Positions 22,901 to 37,900 of a stretch of 64,000 bases of DNA are shown here, piece after piece. The notes under the pieces are model-generated. The model saw nothing but the letters and a program-made list of their open reading frames with translations. It was not told the origin of the DNA and made no database searches. A program made the position numbers and the translations under genes. Within the stretch, counting starts at the first letter, position 1. Every line of letters starts with the position of its first letter. Source of the stretch: Cephalotus follicularis (Eukaryota; Streptophyta; Magnoliopsida; Oxalidales; Cephalotaceae). The DNA lies in contig BDDD01001642.1 of assembly GCA_001972305.1 (NCBI GenBank), forward strand, positions 62,001 through 126,000, in the 5' to 3' direction.

Positions 22901-25900
22901 GGGCTGGTAGGGGTGTTGAGGAGCCGGAAGGAAATAATGTGGCACCAGAAATGGAGTTTGTTGCACCCGCTCAAGAAGAGCCAGTTGATCACCTAAGGGA
23001 GATGTATGCCACTATGGCCAAAATGAATGAAATCTTATAGCGCCAAGTAACTGCATCAGATCAAGCTGCAGCAGAGAGAGCAGCTGAACGTGCAGAAGCA
23101 GCAGAGAGACCAGCTGGTCGTACCGCACGCAGGGAGGATCCTTTAACTAGGTTCTTGAAGCTAAATCCTCCAACTTTTATGGGAGATTCTGATGTTATTG
23201 CCTCTGAGAGATGGTTGATGCAAATGGACAAAATCTTCAGGTTCTTGGAGTGTTCAGACCTACAGAAGATTGTTTTTGCTACTTACATGTTCCAGGGTGA
23301 AGCTGAGCATTGGGGAAGGATGGTAGATTCTTCTTGGAAGAAATCGGGGGTAGAGAAGTCTTGGGAATTATGTCACAGAGTTCAATGAGAAGTATTTTTC
23401 CGAAACTGAGGTTGACAAAAAAGAGGCCAAATTCCTCGGTTTAGTGCAAGGCAGCATGATTGTGCCCCAGTATGAGCCAAGTTTATTGAATTGGCAAGGA
23501 TTGCCCCTCACAGAGTCAACACAGAGGCAAGGAAAGCCAAGAAGTTTCTTGGTGGGCTTAGACCAGACATCAGACAGAAGTTAGTGCCCATTCGGTTGAG
23601 GTCTTTCTTTGAGTTGGCTGGCAGAGCAGAGAGCTTGAGTATGTGTCTGAAGAACTGCGTAACTTGAGGATTCAGGCTAGTAGCAGTAGACCTACTTCTT
23701 CATATTGGCAGTCAGAAGGAGTTCCGAGAGCAGTAACAAATCCAAGAGATAAGGGAACAGCAACCCAAGTCAGAATGGTTCACCTCAGAGTGTCGGCAGT
23801 CCACCCAGTTCTTCAGGACAGAGGGGGCAGTTTAGAGGTTCACAGCAGAGGGGTAGAGGCCAGGTTTCTTTGCAGGGGATCCAAGGGACGACATCTTCAC
23901 AGGGAGGTCGCCGATGTCGTCCTAGACTTTCCAATGGTAGTTGTCAGGTTTCTTTTGATTTGAACGTGCATTATCAACGCACTAACCATGCATCTGATGA
24001 TTGTTGGTGGAAGACCGGTAAGTGCATGGGTTGTGGAGCTTCGGATCATATGGCTAAGGAGTGTCCTCATGGCAGGTTTGGTACAAGGAATTAGCAAGGT
24101 CGGAGTATGGGTTGATCTCAGGGAGGTTCTCAGCATAACCAAAGTATTGGTTATCAGCAAGGCCGTGGTTTTGGACAGAAGTATCGGGGCCGTCCTAGTA
24201 CCAGTTCACCTTCTGTAGTAGGGGGAGATCGCGGTAAACAGCCTATGGTATCAACACCTACAGTGCAGGGTCAAGTTTATGCTATGGACCAGAGAGCTGT
24301 AACGTATCCGCTTCAGCTATAGGAGGTACTATTTGTATCTGTCAGCATATAGCGCGGACTCTCATAGATCAGGGTTCATCTCACTCATACATTGCATTGC
24401 ATTTTCTATGTTATGTGGATGTGGAACCCGAATCCTTACCTTTTGTTATGGAGGTTAGCACCCCAGTAGGAGAACCTGTTTATTCCGATTAGATGTGTAA
24501 GTCGCATGCCATAGAAATCGCTGACCGTGTCTTGACATAGTGTTGCCGATGGATGAGTTGGATGTCATCTTAGGCATGGATTGGTTAGCGGCACTCTATT
24601 CTCAAGTGGATAGTCACGGGAAGGTCGTGACCTTCAAAATGCCAGGACAGTCTCAGTTTCAGTTTATTGGGACCTTAGAGCACCAGCCTGTTCGAATGAT
24701 ATCAGCCATTCATGCAGACAGGTTTATGAGACAGGTTGCAGTGGTTACCTGGCACATGTGACAGACAATAGGAGATGGGTACCGAGGTTGGAGGACGTCC
24801 CAGTTGTTTGTGAGTATCCGGATGTGTTTCCGGAGAAGTTGACATCCTTACCTCCAGAGAGGGATTCAGAGTTTGCTATTGATCTCTTACTAGGGACAGC
24901 ACCGATATTGAGAGCTCCTTATCGTATGACACCCCCGGAGTTGAAAGAGCTGAAACTTCAGTTGCAGGAGTTGCTCGATAGAGATTTTATCAGACCGATA
25001 GTTTCCCCCTGGAAGCACCCGTCTTGTTTGTCAAGAAAAAAGATGGATCCATTCGGATGTGTATCGATTATCGGTAGCTCAACAGGGTTACTGTTAAGAA
25101 CAAATACCCACTACCGCATATTAATGGATTGTTTGACCAGTTGAGAGGTTCTTCAGTGTTCTCCAAGTTGGATTGGAGATCAAGATATCATCAACTCAGA
25201 GTTAGAGCGGAAGATATTCCAAAGACAACCTTCAGGTCACGGTATGGACACTACGAGTTCGTCGTAATGCCGTTTGGGGTGACCAATGCCCCTACTGCAT
25301 TCATGAGCCTGATGAACATGGTGCTTAATCCATATCTTGACCAGTTCATCGTAGTCTTTATCAATGATATCTTGGTGTATTCCAAGACTATGGAAGAGCT
25401 TGGGAAACATTTGCACTTGGCATTGCAAGTTTTGAGAGATCACCAGTTGTATGCCAAGTTCAACAAATGTGAGTTTTAGTTGCCAGATGTGGCTTTTCTT
25501 GGTCACGTTATCTCCAGTGCCGGTTTAGCAGTGGACCCAGCAAAGATAGAAGTAGTGAGGGGATTGGAGACGGCGGACAAATGTGACAAAAGCCCGTAGT
25601 TTCTTGGGCTTAGCGGGGTACTACCGCCGCTTTGTCGAGGGGTTTTCACGGATAGCTACACCTTTAACCAGATTGACGCAGAAAAAACTAGTATTTGTTT
25701 GGGATGACAGTTGTGAACGGAGTTTTCAGGAGTTAAAACACCGTCTGATTTCTGCGCCCATCTTGGCTTTGCCCGAAGGCGGTGAGGACTTCGTCGTGTA
25801 CAGTGATGTGTCAGGGGACGGTTTGGGTTGTGTTGTAATGCAGTATGGGAAGGTGATCGCCTATGCTTCAAGGAAGCTAAAGCTTCATGAGGAAAGTTAT

Positions 25901-28900
25901 CCAACTCATGATCTAGAGTTAGCAGCGATCGTCTTTGCAGTACGCAAATGGAGGCATTACTTGTATGATACCAAGTTTGATGTTTACACGAACCAAAAAA
26001 GTTTAAAGCCCTTTTCTCCCAAAAAGACCTAAATGTGAAACAAAGGAGGTGGATGGAGTTACTTAATGACTACAACTGTGAGATACAGTATCATCATCCA
26101 GGCAAAGCTAATGTGGTTGTAGACGCCTTAAGTCGCCAATTAGCTTGCTTGACAGTTGCTTAGATCCAGGCACGACCGTGGTTGTTGGATAGAATTAGAA
26201 AGGCTCAGGATATGGATAAAGACTTGCACAAGGTTGCATCAGATGGTCAAGGGGGTTGAAACCCGAGTTCTCACTTCATGGTGATGGATTGTTGAGGTTT
26301 CAGGACAGAGTTTGTGTTCCTAGAAGTAAGGAGCTAAAGGATGAGCTTTTGTCGCAAGCTCATCGCTCCAGTTTCTCAATACATCCAGGAAGTATCAAGA
26401 TGTATCGAGACCTGAAGCTCAGCTATTGGTGGAATGACATGAAGAGGGAAATAGCAGAGTATTTTTCTTCCTGCTTAATATGTCAGCAAGTTAAGGCAGA
26501 ACACCAGAGACCGGGTGGATTGCTTCTGTCGTTGCCAGTAGCACAGTCAAAGTGGGAGCACATCACGATGGACTTCGTGGCAAGGTTACCAAAGACGAGG
26601 AGTAACCCTGATGCCATATGGGTTATCGTTGATCGCTTTACAAAGTCTGCACACTCTCTAATAATCAAGATGACTTACCCACTTGAACGGTTGGCATCCT
26701 TGTTATGTTGAGGAGATTGTTAGGCTTCACGGAGTACCAATCAGTATTGTGTCCGACAGGGACCCACGGTTTTCACGGTTCTGGAAGAAATTGCAAGCAA
26801 CTTTTGGTACTCAGTTAAACGTCAGTACAGCTTTCCATCCCCCAACAGATGGTCAGTCTGAGCGGACAATCCAGACTCTTGATCGCATGCTCCAAGCATG
26901 TGTGATGGATTGGGGTGGCAGTTGAGACAAGTATCTGCCTTTAATGGAATTCTCATACAACAACAGTTACCATTCTAGCTTTAGATGGCACCATTTGAGG
27001 CTCTTTATGGTCGAAAGTGTAGAACCTCAGTATGTTGGTTTGAGATAAGTGAGCAATGTCTTTTAGGGCCAAAGCATGTGCAAGAGACAACAGAAAAGGC
27101 TAAGGTTATCAGGGAAAGACTTCTAACAACCTAGAGTCGACAAAAGAGTCATGCAGACCATCGAAGGCGAGACTTAGAGTTTTCAGTGGGAGATCATGTG
27201 TTCCTCAAGGTTTCACCAACCAAAGGAGTTATGAGGTTTGGCAAGAAAGAAAAGCTAGCCCCACAGTATATAGGACCTTTTAAGATCTTTGAAAGAGTAG
27301 GTGCAATTGCCTACTGCTGAGGTTGGCAATTAATTCAAAGGATCAGTACCATGACCTTAACGCTCGGGGGTTCGGGGGTTTCGCTCACCGGTGAGCGGAC
27401 AGGGGTCCCGCTGCCTGGATAGCGGGTGGGGGTTCGGGGGCAGCGCCCCCGAAAGGTAGCAAAAATTGGCTAATTGTTTTGGACCGAAAATTCTATTTTC
27501 TTTAGTCCTGTTTGTGGTTTGGGCTTGACCCATGAATAGCCACATGTTAAGAAACTATTAGGGTTTCTTCGTCTATATATATTCTCTTGTATTGTGAGAG
27601 CATGTAACAAGAGAGAAGTGAGGAGACTATTGATCAATATAGTGAAACTCCTATTGCTGGACGTAGCCCCAGATTGGGTGAACCAGGATAAATCTTGTGT
27701 TCTATCTATTTAATATTTTCTTCGCTTCCTTTATATAATTGCTTGTTCGACAGGTATCTATATTTATCGTTCACCTACAGACTTGCCTTCCCGCCAGACT
27801 TGTCAGAGGTGCACAATGTCTTCTACGGATCGATGCTAAGAAAGTATCATCCAGATCTTTCGCACGTATTACAGTTTGAGCCATTGGAGTTGAGGGCAGA
27901 TATGAGTTTTGAGGAGACACCTATTCAGATCCTAGATTTCCAAGTCAAGCAATTAAGGAACAAGAGCATCACATTGGTTAAAGTGTTCTAGCAATATCAC
28001 GGGCTTGAGGAAGCGACTTGGGAGCGTGAGGAAGACGTGAGAGTGTTATACCCTCACTTGTTTTGACCTTAGGGAATCTCAGAACGAGATTTCTCTAAGG
28101 AGGGGAGGGTGTAAGTCCCGACTTATAGGTGTCCGTATTTTTTGTATTTACACGGTATTGTATTTATGGATGGTATGGAATGTATATGTTATTATAGTAT
28201 TCTCACTTTTATGGTTGTTTATAGGTTGTGAGGGTTCAATTGATCCTAGGGAGTGTTTTCGGGTTTTTCACCAAAAGAGTCTATATATAAGTTAACCCTT
28301 TCTCTTCTTCTCATTCTTCTTCTTCTTCTCCTCCTTTTTCTAGAGAGAGAGCGTGTTAGAGAGAAAGGGCAGAAACGAACAAGGAAAGATTCGTTGGATT
28401 AGTGGCGGAGTTTGGAACTTGAAGGAACGACCAAAGCAAGCATTCGAGCAACCAATCCCGTCCGTTCTTCGTTTTCAATTAGTTTAGGTAGGTTCTATAT
28501 ATATGCTTTGAATTCTCATATTGCATTGATTAGCATGCTTAAATGGTTATGGACTGATATATATATATATATATATGGATGAGTTAGGGTGATTGTTATG
28601 GTTAATTACGGGTCAGAATGAAAATCATAGAGAGATTTGAGAGTTCTGGGTATTTGACCCTAATCTCCTTTATCTCTTCATTATGGGTTTATAGATATGG
28701 TTTTCAGTGTTTTAAAGCTGTTTTTAAGTTGTAATCGATCATTGGGAATTATAGGTTCATTTGGATCAAGTTTTAAACGATTTAAATGGAGTTTGAATCG
28801 ATTTTGAGCTATCAAACATCGATGTTGCAACGTTTAAACCGTCAACGCTTTTACTCAAACTGTCGACGCATTTAGATGAACTCTTAAACCGTCGACGCTT

Positions 28901-31900
28901 TGCTTAAACTGTCGACGCTTTGAAATGCAAGCTTTAACCATCGACGCTTTCAAGTGTAATCTAACGTAACTAAGTTTTTCAAGCAATACGTTGATGTGCT
29001 TCCCTAAACGTCGATGTATTAGCCTTTTTTCACACACAACACTATGTTTTCAACTTCTTTCTAACTCCAAACCCTTTCATTTCCAAATAGTTTCCATAAG
29101 AGGCTTTCCTAAGGCTGTTTAACCTATGTAAACCACTTTTTAAAAACAAGTGATCATTGATCAATCTTCAAAATGAATTTCAATGAGGTTTTCAATAAAT
29201 GGCTAGGTTCATTCAATTATGATGATTTGGATGCGTATCTCCTAGTTGAACCTCATCTCCATCATTTTTATGTACTTCAATGGGCACCAAGAAAATAGTT
29301 ATGGAAATGGTTTTGACGGATGGATCCCACGTGATCCTTTATGGTTAGGTCCCTATCTTTTAAATGGTTATATGGTTATGGATTATGGACTTGATATTGT
29401 TTGAGACTTGATGAGATAACCTATTCATAATCTTCATTTCGGTCATGAAGGTTATGGGAGCTAGAACCACATCGTATAAAAGTTGGATGGACCTATGGGA
29501 ACACCGCATTATGGATGGACTTGGAAGGACATAGTACTAGATGGATCTATGGGAACACAGTATTGAATGGACTAACGAGAACAAAACCAGAACCTATGGG
29601 GACTAGCATTATGATATGGTTGATATGGTCAGTGTTATCTCGACTCCACACGTTTATGACACGAAAAGTGCATAGGCGGTGGAGGTACTATCTCGGGCCG
29701 GAGAGGCAGAGTGGTACTTAAACCTTATGCATTGTTTGTACCCATGGATGGTTATTGTTGGACTTATGGAGTGTATGTAGACCTAGGGCTTATGGATGGT
29801 AACTTTTATGGTTAGGACTCATTAAGTATGCTACCGGTAGGGACGGTTGACGTACTAATGTTGTCCACAATTGGCATTCATGCATTTCACATGTCATGCA
29901 TATATCTGTATATACCTATTCACTTCCTTGCATTTAGTATTACCAACATAGCCGCGTAGGCTGACCCATTCTCGAAATGGGCACACCTTTTGGAGTCGAG
30001 TGTTGAGGATACCTCAAAGTGATTTTGGGCTGGACTTCAGAGCAGGACTTTCAGTTGCAGTTCAGTTTCTTTTATCTACCTTGTATAAGACTTGTTGTAT
30101 TTCAGTTGTATCGACCTGCCGGCTTGTGGCAGTGCTACAGACATGTGTTGAATGTTGTGTATAACCTTTGGATTTATATATGCAAGTATCTGAATGCTTT
30201 TCTTCCGCTATATGGTTGATTATTAAAGTTTTAAATTATAACGTAATTTTGGATATTATGCTATATAAAGATGGACCGAATGGACGGTTTTGTCACGTGT
30301 CGAGCTGTGGGGTTCTCCCATGATTCGGGGCGTGACAATATCACCATGGATTTTATCTCCAAATTGCCATTAACACGTAACAAGCACAATGCTATATGGG
30401 TTATGGTCAAGCGACTCGCAAAGTCGGCCCACTTCATACCTATTCGGATGACTTATTCCTTGGATATATTGTCTCGATTGTATGTTTCTGACCTCATGGA
30501 GCACCAGTCAACATAGTCTCGGACATAGGTAGTCGTTTTACTTCTACCTTCTGGAACAAGTTGCAAGCAGCTATGGGTACACAGTTGAGTTTTAGCACTG
30601 TTTTCACCCGCAGACAGATGGATTATCCGAGAGAACCATACAGACATTAGAAGACATGCTTCGGACATGTGCTATAGACTTCAGAGGCTGTTGGGACAAT
30701 GATTTACCCCTCATTGACTTCTCTTATAATAACAGCTATCATGAGAGTATTCAGATGGCTCCGTACGAAGCACTGTATGGTAGAAAGTGTCGATCACCAA
30801 TTTGTTGGGATTAGGTAGGCGAAAGAAGCCTTTTGGGATCGGAAATGATTCAGATCACTTCGGAGAATGTGAGGCTTATTCGTGACCGATTACTGGTAGC
30901 ACGAGATCAACAAAAAAAAGTAAGCAGATATTCATCGCAGAGCTTTGGAATTTGAAGTTGCTGATCATGTGTTCTTGAAGGTGTCGCCAACTAAGGGTGT
31001 CATGAGATTTGGGAAAAAAATGGAAGCTTTCTCCCCGTTTTATTGGACCTTTCGAGATCTTGGAGCGCATTGGCCGTTTTGCTTACAGACTTGCCTTATC
31101 TCTAGCATTGTCGAGTGTTCATAATGTGGTTCACGTTTCTCAGTTGAGGAAGTATCAACGGGATCCTTCGCACATCATCGAGTACAGGCAGATTCAGATT
31201 AAGCAAGACCTATCTTATGCAAAGATGCCGATTCAAATCATCAACAGAGAGGATAGAGTTCTAAGGAACAAGACCATTCCACTGGTCAAAATTCTTAGGG
31301 AACATCATGGTACGGAGGAGTGCACATGGGAGCGTGAGAATGATATGAGAGAGAGATATCCTTTCCTGTTTTCATTGTGAATCTGTGGACCATATTCTTA
31401 AAAGGAGAGGAGAATGTAACGACCCAAACTTATTTGTATTATTTATTGTAGGCTCAGTACCACGTGTACCTACTTGTATTTGTGGATTTGAATATTTTAT
31501 ACACATCCTATTTATATTTGATGTGCATGCGTATTATTATTTTATTCGGGTCTGTTACGTTTGAACTTCGGTATATCGGGCCACTATTGTTGTAGCCATT
31601 TAGACTACCATGGTCGGCCCCCACCTTACATCATTGTGCAAATCATAACCTATCCTCTTGATAAACTTCTCCCCGTAACCACATGTTGAGATTTCTTGTC
31701 TCCTTACCCCTACTCAACTAACCAGCACATGCACTAACATGTACTGACTCTTACACCTAGCATACAACAGACACATATATTCTATAATCCTATGGCTCAC
31801 CCGTATACCACACCCTTAACTTCCCTTATCCTTGTGTCTCCCACTTGCATACTAATGCCCTCCTATTATAACACTACTCATATATATATATATATATCTT

Positions 31901-34900
31901 ACCACTACTGAACAAAAGAAAATAAGACACCACTTCTCTCAATTCTTCTCTCACTGTCATGCCTAACCAACCACAAAATAGGGAGTTTGAAGCTTCAATC
32001 TGCTACTACAACACGGCCATTATACACCATCTACATCCTTGAAGCTTGGAACTAGTAGGGACCCTTGGACTTGAGTCCAATCTCACTTTACTACTGTTTT
32101 GGTCACCACAAACTTCTAAGTGTTAGGTAGAGTTTCTCTACCTAAACTGCTATTGATTATACACTATGTATATTACTTGTATAATTGATTGGTATGGACT
32201 GACTTGATGTTGTTTCGTTGAGAATGCTAGTTTTAGGTTTTATGTGCTTAATGACCTAGAATTGGAACTACGGTTAAACAATGGATTCAATTGATGAAAA
32301 CATGTCTATTGAACTCTAATAAACTTATATGAACTACTAAAATTGGTGGAAAACGACTTGGCATGAATTTGGATTGGAAATGGGCTAACTGCACCAACTG
32401 GTATAACTACTTTCAGTTTAAGCGTTGCCGCTTGTCCCATAAGCGTCGCCGCTTAGAGCTGTTTATACTCGGAAATCTGACGAACAACATCAAAGCGCCA
32501 GCACTTTGATTCTAAGAGCTGACAGTTTGATATTGAGCACTGACACTTAATACCAACTGTCGCCACTTAACATGGCTTCGTCTGGGTGGAAAGCGCTGAC
32601 AACAGTGCTAAGCGTGGATACAGGGCACTGACCTATAAGCGTCGCTGCTTAGTCTAACTATCGCCGCTTAGAGCACCTCTCACATAACTGAACTTGAGGC
32701 CCAAAGCGCGGCCGCTTTCAATGGAAGCGTCGCCGCTTAAGGCACTATTTTTACTACTAAAACTGATTTCAATCCTTTTCAAAACAACTGCTTGACCGGA
32801 TCAATTCTTGAGATCACTCGAGCATTTTCAACGATTTTCTCTCTGGTTAGGTCACGTTGATCTTTCTGCAGATCATTCGATTGTGTACCACTTCCGTTTG
32901 ACACGATGGGCTAATTGATCCGTTTGACGACTAGATTGCTTGTTTAGTTGATCTGACCACAGTATTATCATCAACCGACAAGTTGGTTGAACGGCGGAAT
33001 AGCCGTGTTGAGGATAGAGTGATTGATTGAGACCATGGGTACACCAGTGATTCCCTAGTTGGGTTTGCATGCTATCCACGCCAATTAGGTATTCGTTGCC
33101 TAGTGGTTAATGATTTTTTTTTTTTTTTTTTTTTGGAACTGATTTAGTATTATAAACATAAAAGAAAGTTACAAAAACTAGCATGTTGCATACATAAAGC
33201 CGAGCATGCTACTGCCCCTTGGTAACCTAGCAAGGAAAACTTTAAAACTTAAGTCTAGAGTAGAGGAAAGCTCTAACAAAGAGGTTTGTAGACAGAATCC
33301 TCAACTTCCAGAATTCATATAACAACAAGCGGACCTTAGGACTTCTATCCTAAAGGAATATCCCAGTTCTCACATAGGCTGTGATGCCACTCGCACCTCT
33401 GTAGCTTACGGCCCAACCATAGCTTCAAAGACACATCATGTTTTATCCTGTTGATAATCTCTTTGGCAGGCATAAACTCGTTCTTGAAACATCTTCTGTT
33501 TCTTTCCAGCCAGATATGATATACAGAGGCTGCAAAAGCAAGTTTCCGTACCAGCGATGGGAACTTTTTACCTTTAGCATGATCCAACATCCATTGTACT
33601 TCATCACTCCATTGAGATATCGGCCTTAGGATATTGCACATGGATAGAGCAGCCCCCCAGATATTTTGAGAGAAGGGACAGTGGAAGAACAGGTGTTCCA
33701 AGGATTCAGCCTCACCACAGTTGAAAACGCAAGATGCCGAGTTGATCACTCCCCAATATAACAATTTGTCCCTGGTTCTATGAGCTCTCCTCATTGTCAA
33801 CCACAGGCAAAACGCATGCTTTGGAATCCTGACCGGGTGCCAAACCAAGCTGTGCCAACCAACCTCTGCCGACCTGGCCCGGATGCTCTGCCAGGCGAGT
33901 TTAGTAGAGAAGGAGTAGCCTAACTCACCCCAGAAAATGCTATCCGAGGTATGGGAGATGGGAATATCCTGAACTGAAATCTGAATATCCACAAGGTCCG
34001 TAGAGTTTGCCGGCCAGTCCCACCTTCCCTCCCTAATCACATCCCTGACGAGCGCGAGCCTACCCAAATGTGAGTCATGGATAACCCTATTCCCATATAG
34101 TGTATGCACTGATTCCCCATGCATCCAAGGGTCAAACCAAAGAGAGAACTTATCACCCCTCCCACATTTATATATAAGATGCTCCTTGGCTACAGGCCGA
34201 AGGAGGAGGATTTGTCTCCAAGACCAAGAATGCAGGCCAGTAGTCGGCAAGCTCCAGAAATTGGACTGTTTTATGAGATAAACCTGGCACCATCTAACCC
34301 ATAGAGATTGGTTTATCACTATATCCCAGATCTGTTTGAGCAATAAGGCTCTATTCCACGTCATAAGATCCTTAATACCAAGCCCCCCTTCCGCCGTAGG
34401 CTTACTCACCTCAATCCACTTAACCTTGCCCCGGCCTTGCCCACCCCAAAGGAACTTTCTAAGGATACGATCACACTCCTTGGCAATTGACGATGGAAGG
34501 AGGAATACACTGCACCAGTAAACTTGCATGCTGACTAGAGTGGCCTTTACAAGCTGAAGGCGACCAGCAAAGGATAGCGATGTGCTGATCCAGCTACTCG
34601 CTCTAGCCGTGAGGCGTTCAACCAAAGGAGCACAATCAGTTTTTGAAAGTCTCTTTGTTATCAATGGCAGCCCTAGGTAAGTCACAGGGAGAGTGCCTTC
34701 CCTAAACTGGACCCTCTGTAGAATTATAGCCTTTGTTCTAGCATTAGTATTGCAAAAGAAGATCATACTCTTGTGAGTGCTCACCGTTAGTCCTGACACT
34801 TTTTTAAAGCTTTCCAACCATTCCATAAGACAAGCCACTGACTCGAGATTGGCTGCCGAGAAAAGGAGGAGGTCATCAGCGTAACAGAGATGTGTGATGC

Positions 34901-37900
34901 TCAACTCTTGGCATTTGGGGTGGTATTTGAACCTACTCCCACTGACAGGGTGTAGGAGCTGGGAAAGAAAATCCATACCTAAGACAAAGAGATAAGGAGA
35001 GAGGGGGTCTCCTTGTCTTAACCCCCGTTTTCCCGAGAAAAAACCGTGTAAGGATCCATTTATCACCACCGAAAACATCGGATTAGTAAGACATTGTCGG
35101 ATCCAAGTAACAAAATTCCTTGGACAACCAACCTTCATCAACATAGACAGGACAAAGTTCCAATCCATGGTATCATAGGCTTTGTGTATATCTACTTTGA
35201 TAGCACATCTAGCAGCACCTCTGTTGGAATGGTAGCCTTTGAGAATCTCTTGTGCTAAAAGGACATTATCCTTTATATTCCTGCCCTTAATAAAAGCTGA
35301 CTGAGATGGATTAATGAGATCTTGGAGGACATACTTCAGTCTATTTGCTAAGATTTTTGCAATGGTCTTGTAGAGAAAATTACAGCAAGAGATTGGTCGG
35401 AATTCTCCCATTGTCTCCGGAGTTTTCACTATAGGAATAAGAGCTAGAATGGTAGCATTAATACACTGTGGCATATAACCAGTTGCAAAGAAGTCTATAA
35501 TTGCATCAATGCAATATTCTCCCACCAGGCTCCAAGCTGCCCTGTAAAAAAACCCGTTATAACCATCCGAACCAGGGGCTTTGTTAGGGTTTAGAGACCA
35601 CATGGCGTCTTTCACTTCCTGTCTAAAAATAGGACTACCCAGGGTCCTCACTTGCTCCCCTGTGATCCGCTTATCATACTTAGATAGGTTGTAGGAGCCT
35701 GCTTCCTGATTCAAAGACCCAAAGATATTTGTGAAGTAATTTACAGCCACTTGGGCAATACCCACTTCGCTCTCCACCCAAACCCCATCGTCACCTTTAA
35801 TTCTCACAAGGTGATTCTTCGACTGTCTTACCTTGACCATTTTGTGGAAGTAAGCTGTGTTAGAGTCCCCTTCTTTCAGCCATTGGATTCTCGATTTTTG
35901 TTTGTAGAAAGCTTCCTCCATTCTTGCTGCCTGCCCGACCTCTGTCCTTAGCTCTTTTTCTTTGGCTACCACACTTGGATCAGTGACCCCACTCTTCAAG
36001 GCATGCTGAACCGAGTGAAGACAAGATCTTAGATCCTTAACTTTTGAATCCGGTCTTGTGCCAAGCCCCCGCAATAGCCCTTTAAGGCTTTTGAGTTTTT
36101 TGTGGATAACTTCCAGAGGGGAACCAGAGAAAGGCATATCCCAGACCTGCTTGACTATCGCCAGAAACCTGCAATCTTCGGTCCAGAAATTTAGGAACTT
36201 AAAGGGTCTCCCTCTGTAAGGCTGTCTATCTCTCATTTGAATAGAAATCGGAGAATGATCCGATATCCCAGGAGGGTAATACATGGCGTATGCATCCCCT
36301 GCCATATTAAACCACCACCAGTTGCCCAAAGCTCTGTCAAGCTTCTTTGATATGGCTTCCGAACCCCCTCTCATATTGCTCCAGGTGAAGTGGAACCCCA
36401 CACCCCTCAAATCCTCCAACTCAGCTTTAGTAATAGCATTGTTAAACTCGTGCATTGCCTTTGTCACCCTTCCACTAGCACTGTGTTCACCGCCATATCT
36501 AGTGACGTTAAAGTCACCTAGCACTGCCCAAGGATTATTTCTAAACCGATCAGCACAATGGTTTAGATCGTCCCAGAGAGATAATCTAGCCTTTCTGTCA
36601 CACATCCCATATACATAAGAAACAAAAAAGTTTCTATTATTAGCAAGAGTCACCTGTCCATGTATAGCCTGCTCGTTTACATAGACGGGGTCAAAATGCA
36701 AAAGGGAAGAGTCCCACATCACAACTATTCTTCCCGACATAGATACACTGCAATTGGAAACAAAACACCATCTCTTATTGATACTTCTAGCCACAAATTC
36801 CAGGTTATGTATTCTTACCCTAGACTCCAAAATGCCAAGCAAGGAAATGCTATTGGAGCTAATGAAAGCCCTAATCTCATTTTGCTTTGAGGGGTCATTC
36901 AAGCCCCTCACATTCCAAGCAGCAAAACTATTCATTTGGATGAGCGGGATACCCCTAGGCCCTCCCGGCCTTTCTTCTTTTTCTTCTTGTGCCCACTTGG
37001 GCCTCCAGGCAGTATGATTCTAGGATATTCACCTAACCTTCCCTCACTGTCTTCAGTACCTTCCACTCCACCAGGAGCGTCACCAACTGCTTCAAATGTA
37101 TTATGGGCCAAGATACCCGGTGGTTTCTTAACAGGAGTTATAGGAGCCTGCTTCATAACTTCCTTCCCCGGACCTAGTTCTTCCCCTAAAGGATGCTCTT
37201 CCAGCCAGTTGTGTTCTTGAGCCTGATCTTGATTGCTCCCTTTTCTCTTTACCGTAATCCATCCTTCAGCATCATCCGGCTTTCTCTGTGCCAATACCAC
37301 CGGTTTAGGCATCCATTCCCTCCTCGCTGCTTTTGGACAGGTCTTATTTGAATGATCAAAAACTTTGCATAGAGTGCATGAGGCAGGCCGTCAAGGATAC
37401 TCAACTCCTATATTTGTCGTGGTTCCATCCTCAAGCTCGAGAACTATATTGTCGGGGAAGGTGCTAGTAGCTTCCATATCGATACAAACACGTGCAAAAG
37501 ATAATGCATGTCTATTAGTGGTGTTTGCATCCATGTGTAGAGGTTTTCCAAGAACACTTGCAATAAAACTTCAACCTAGCTTTGTCCAGTACTGTACTGG
37601 GATTTTAGTTAGCTTTACCCATATAGGTATCGTCTTACAATCCTCCAAAGCCATTACCATGTCTTTGCTCCATTTTCTCACTGCCAAATGGTAGCCCCAA
37701 ACATCCCACGGACCATTTTCCAGGACCCAATCCCTGGCCTGTCCATTGGCAAATTTCACCAAGAATACCCCATTGCCATGAATAGAGAAATGACCCACCT
37801 GACTCCATTTCCTTTCAAGGACGCTTTTCACACTGTTCCCAGGAAGTCTTTTCCCCACAAGGAAAGCCACAATTGAATTCTCCCACTCCTCAGCCCCTTT

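Larger units (their letters stand above)
20434..30337 (+). mobile_element. element C: Ty3/gypsy retrotransposon nested in A
   Basis: 9904 bp, including the 459-bp solo LTR D. LTRs TGTAAGTCCCG...GGCGTGACA. Target duplication ATATT (20429-20433) and ATATC (30338-30342) lies in A's integrase codons for H-I-T-M-D. C has all gypsy domains, including the integrase core, but with many stops and shifts. It shares LTR end sequence and layout with B, so it is a sister subfamily. Confidence 0.9.

Noticed and set aside
33438-36890. Several plus-strand frames opposite the LINE ORF2
   Set aside because: Shadows of the long minus-strand reverse transcriptase frame, with no independent support.
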